Shown here in pieces: positions 61,966 to 64,000 of a DNA stretch of 64,000 nucleotides. The first letter of the stretch is position 1; the number at the start of each line of letters is the position of its first letter. The DNA comes from Bufo bufo (Eukaryota > Chordata > Amphibia > Anura > Bufonidae), in contig NC_053389.1 in the NCBI RefSeq assembly GCF_905171765.1, positions 402,242,645 through 402,306,644 on the forward strand. The letters run 5' to 3'. Under the pieces are notes generated by a model. It ran no database searches. It saw nothing but the letters and a program-made list of their open reading frames with translations, and was not told the origin of the DNA. Made by a program: the position numbers and the translations under genes.

Positions 61966-63528
61966 ATTTTTTTGTAAATCTCTTTTTATTGTTTCAATGC
62001 TTACAAGTACACAAAAATTGCAACATTTCTCATTTTGTAAACATAAGATAAATGGACATTATTGCAAATTACAATGTGAAGAAGAATACACACATAAGCA
62101 TATTTCTGTCAAATTACACAAACAATAATAAGGGGATCAGGAGGGGAAAATGTAAAAATAATATAAAAGGATAGGCGGAAATGAAAATAAGGGATATAAA
62201 CCAGTAGGCTCTCTGATGTCTTGAGATTTATAAACCCTTTAAAGATAATGTATATAATACAGTAGATTAGGTATGTAGAATACAGTCAATGTAGGGTGTA
62301 CCTTATTTTTCCCATATGTAATGGTTGAGCATAGATCCCTGAAGTTTAGTCTAGAACTGGTGTGGGAAGATACTATATCCCGCACTAGAAAGATCGTATT
62401 TTACCTGGGAGGACCGTGAAATCTTTTAAAAACTATGTCAGAACAATTCAGGTACTTACTGGGTCAAGAACCTCAGAGTCCCTGGCAGCCTGTGACTTTT
62501 TCCAGGGTGACCATGTTTCAAGGAATCTGAGCCTATTACCATGCATCCATCCCACCATCTCCTCCATTCTATGAAGCTGGTGCATTTTGTTAAACCACAT
62601 TTTAAAATCTGGGGGAGAGGGATCTCTCCATTTTGTTGGAATGCGAAGTTTTGCTGTAGCAATCATGTGAGTAGGGAGATCTGATTTTGATGGTCTGAAA
62701 TTGGAGGTAGGGATCCACAGCAATACTAGCTCGGGGGTAAGGGTTATAGATGTTGAGCATATGGAGTTAATAGTCTTTTCGACATCCTTCCAAAATTGCA
62801 TTATTAAAGGACACGACCACCAGATGTGTATCATGGATCCTACATCTGATCGACATCTCCAACAATGATCAGTGGGAGAAAGACCTATGGAACATAGATA
62901 CACAGGAGTTTTGTACCATCTGGTAATTGTTTTGTAGGAGTTTTCCTGAAAGCGGACACAAGAAGAGAATCCTTGTGCATGGGAGAGAACATATGCAGAT
63001 TCAGTGTCTGACAGGCTATTTCCCAAGTCTCTCTCCCACTGGTGTATATAATATGGTTTAGGTACAGCAAGTGTGGTCAATAAGTTGTTATACGTAACTG
63101 AGAGTGATTTCTTCAAAGTTGAAGGAAGAATAGTGAAGTTTTCCAGCCACGTGGGCTCTAAAAACGTGTGATCTGATGCTTTTCCATATTTCCTGCATGT
63201 GTTTTTGAAATCCCAGCTTTGTATTGGAGTGAGAGGTTCTCTGCCTAGTTTATCATAGGCTTCTTCTAATGATGGGAAATGATTGGTTTCTGTTATTTCA
63301 CCAATTCTGACATTCCCCCAAGAGTGCCACCAACTTTTGTCTCCCCCTCCCATCTTATCGAATAGATAAGGCAGCACATCTAGTGGAGCTATTTTTGAGA
63401 CTTTTCTTCCCTTTTGTGGAGCTACTGTGGAGTTACGATAGCTGACTAGCATGCTCTTAGTCAATGTACACATTTCCTGGCAGAGATAGAGCGGGGCATC
63501 TGGTAACCACATTAAAGCATGTTTGTGC
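61966..63528 (-). mobile_element. L1/Tx1-like LINE-C 3' end (minus)
   Basis: 5'-truncated LINE whose 3' end is at about 61966 with a minus-strand tail AAAAAAATAAATAAA. Coding sequence is at 63528-62448 and about 480 bp of 3' untranslated region follow. It meets opposite-orientation LINE sequence at about 63529. Confidence 0.82.
62448..63528 (-). CDS. LINE-C ORF2 C-terminal part (open, truncated)
   Basis: About 360 codons open to the stop at 62448. ALMWLPDAPLYLCQEMCTL, WWHSWGNVRIGEITETNHFP, a helical thumb-like region, then KTITRWYKTPVYLCSIGLSP and the cysteine/histidine cluster CWRCRSDVGSMIHIWWSCPL (about 62870-62800), characteristic of L1/Tx1 ORF2 C-termini. It lacks endonuclease and RT. 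Open frame and lack of decay suggest a young, truncated insertion. Confidence 0.85.
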
Positions 63529-63709
63529 AGGGGGGGGGGGGGCGGAGCCTGCACCGGAGCTAGATGGCAGCTTGAAGTGCAGCTCTGCTGTGTAAAAAGC
63601 CCTTACAGCCTTATTTAATCTGCGAATTGGACCCAAATTGGTCAAGATAGGTGGCCCCAGACCCGGGGACTCGCAGGGACACAACAAGGAAACAATTCCA
63701 AACGAATCT
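63529..63709 (+). other. LINE-D 5' untranslated region
   Basis: Begins with a run of about 13 G followed by CGGAGCCTGCACCGGAGC, a G-rich start often seen at full-length LINE 5' ends, and leads directly to the ORF1 start. Confidence 0.6.
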
Positions 63710-64000
63710 ATGGATAAATTCCTAAAGAAAGCCGCTCAAGCTCATGTGGCTAAAGAATCCAAGATGGCGCCCGGCACGCCGAGAGCGGCGGGGAACAGTG
63801 TGAAGACTGCAGCTGCCTCTGAGAAGGTAAGGGAGGTCTCCCCTGGGACTGACACCCTGCTTATTTCCAGATCGTTCCTAAAAGACGCTCTGAATGAAGC
63901 GCTGGAACCCCTGAGATCCGATCTCGCTTCTATTAAAGAAGACATGCGCCACATAAGAAGGAGGGTGGAAGTGTTAGAGGACACACAATCGGCGATTATA
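63710..64000 (+). CDS. LINE-D ORF1, partial (runs off the window)
   Basis: ATG at 63710 gives 97 open codons to the window end: MDKFLKKAAQAHVAKESKMA, an Ala/Ser-rich linker, then a heptad-patterned coiled-coil start (FLKDALNEALEPLRSDLASI, DMRHIRRRVEVLEDTQSAII). This is the usual N-terminal layout of L1/Tx1 ORF1 RNA-binding proteins: disordered head then coiled coil. The RNA-recognition core would lie beyond 64000. Confidence 0.7.
   Translation, partial: MDKFLKKAAQAHVAKESKMAPGTPRAAGNSVKTAAASEKVREVSPGTDTLLISRSFLKDALNEALEPLRSDLASIKEDMRHIRRRVEVLEDTQSAII

Overview
This window looks like a transposon-packed intergenic or intronic stretch of a large vertebrate genome, most likely an anuran amphibian (a large ray-finned fish genome is the main alternative). 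The reason is the mixture: Tc1-type DD34E transposons, BED-finger hAT elements, Tx1/L1-like LINEs, a Penelope-like element, a vertebrate chromodomain Ty3/Gypsy element and a Gypsy lineage with Ty1/copia-like gene order, together with many short fold-back MITEs. I found no host protein-coding exon, tRNA, CRISPR array or bacterial-type signal. Essentially every long reading frame belongs to a mobile element, and most are broken.

Layout. 1-5250: a decayed BED-finger hAT (minus strand) flanked by tandem subterminal repeats. 6062-7000: Tc1 deletion derivative, copy A. 7985-9945: a second, ZMYM/DUF4371-like hAT relic (minus). 10-13.2 kb: four fold-back or palindromic MITE-like elements. 13219-29657: a degenerate Ty3/Gypsy element with two LTRs of 1039 bp. 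Its 5' LTR was split by a 5.04-kb Penelope-like element with a 12-bp target duplication, its pol by a composite repeat, and its 3' region by a 939-bp Tc1 derivative (copy B) and a full-length Tc1 with an open 338-residue transposase. The Gypsy itself sits inside an older palindromic MITE. 30.3-32.2 kb: MITEs and a G-rich minisatellite. 32.4-37 kb: a third hAT (plus) headed by a 53-bp tandem array.

38.9-52.1 kb is a four-level nest that can be read from its target-site duplications. A Tc1-like element was split by a minus-strand L1/Tx1-like LINE (17-bp duplication). That LINE was split by a plus-strand LINE, which in turn was split by an almost pristine chromovirus (GATGG duplication, 550-bp LTRs with one visible mismatch, open 1425-residue Gag-Pol). 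52.2-60.6 kb holds two inward-facing pieces of a Gmr1-like Gypsy lineage in which integrase precedes reverse transcriptase. Between them lie Tc1 copy C, a 1.8-kb near-perfect palindrome with hammerhead-ribozyme-like motifs, and a lightly damaged second Tc1 family. 60.6-62 kb is a hAT remnant carrying two tandem copies of a segment derived from 18S ribosomal RNA. 62-64 kb is a LINE 3' end joined head-on to a LINE 5' end of opposite orientation that runs off the window.

Functionally the only frames that look intact are the Tc1 transposase (27309-28325) and the chromovirus polyprotein (43549-47826). The rest are fossils whose nesting gives a relative insertion history. All identifications come from reading motifs by eye; no alignment or database search was run.
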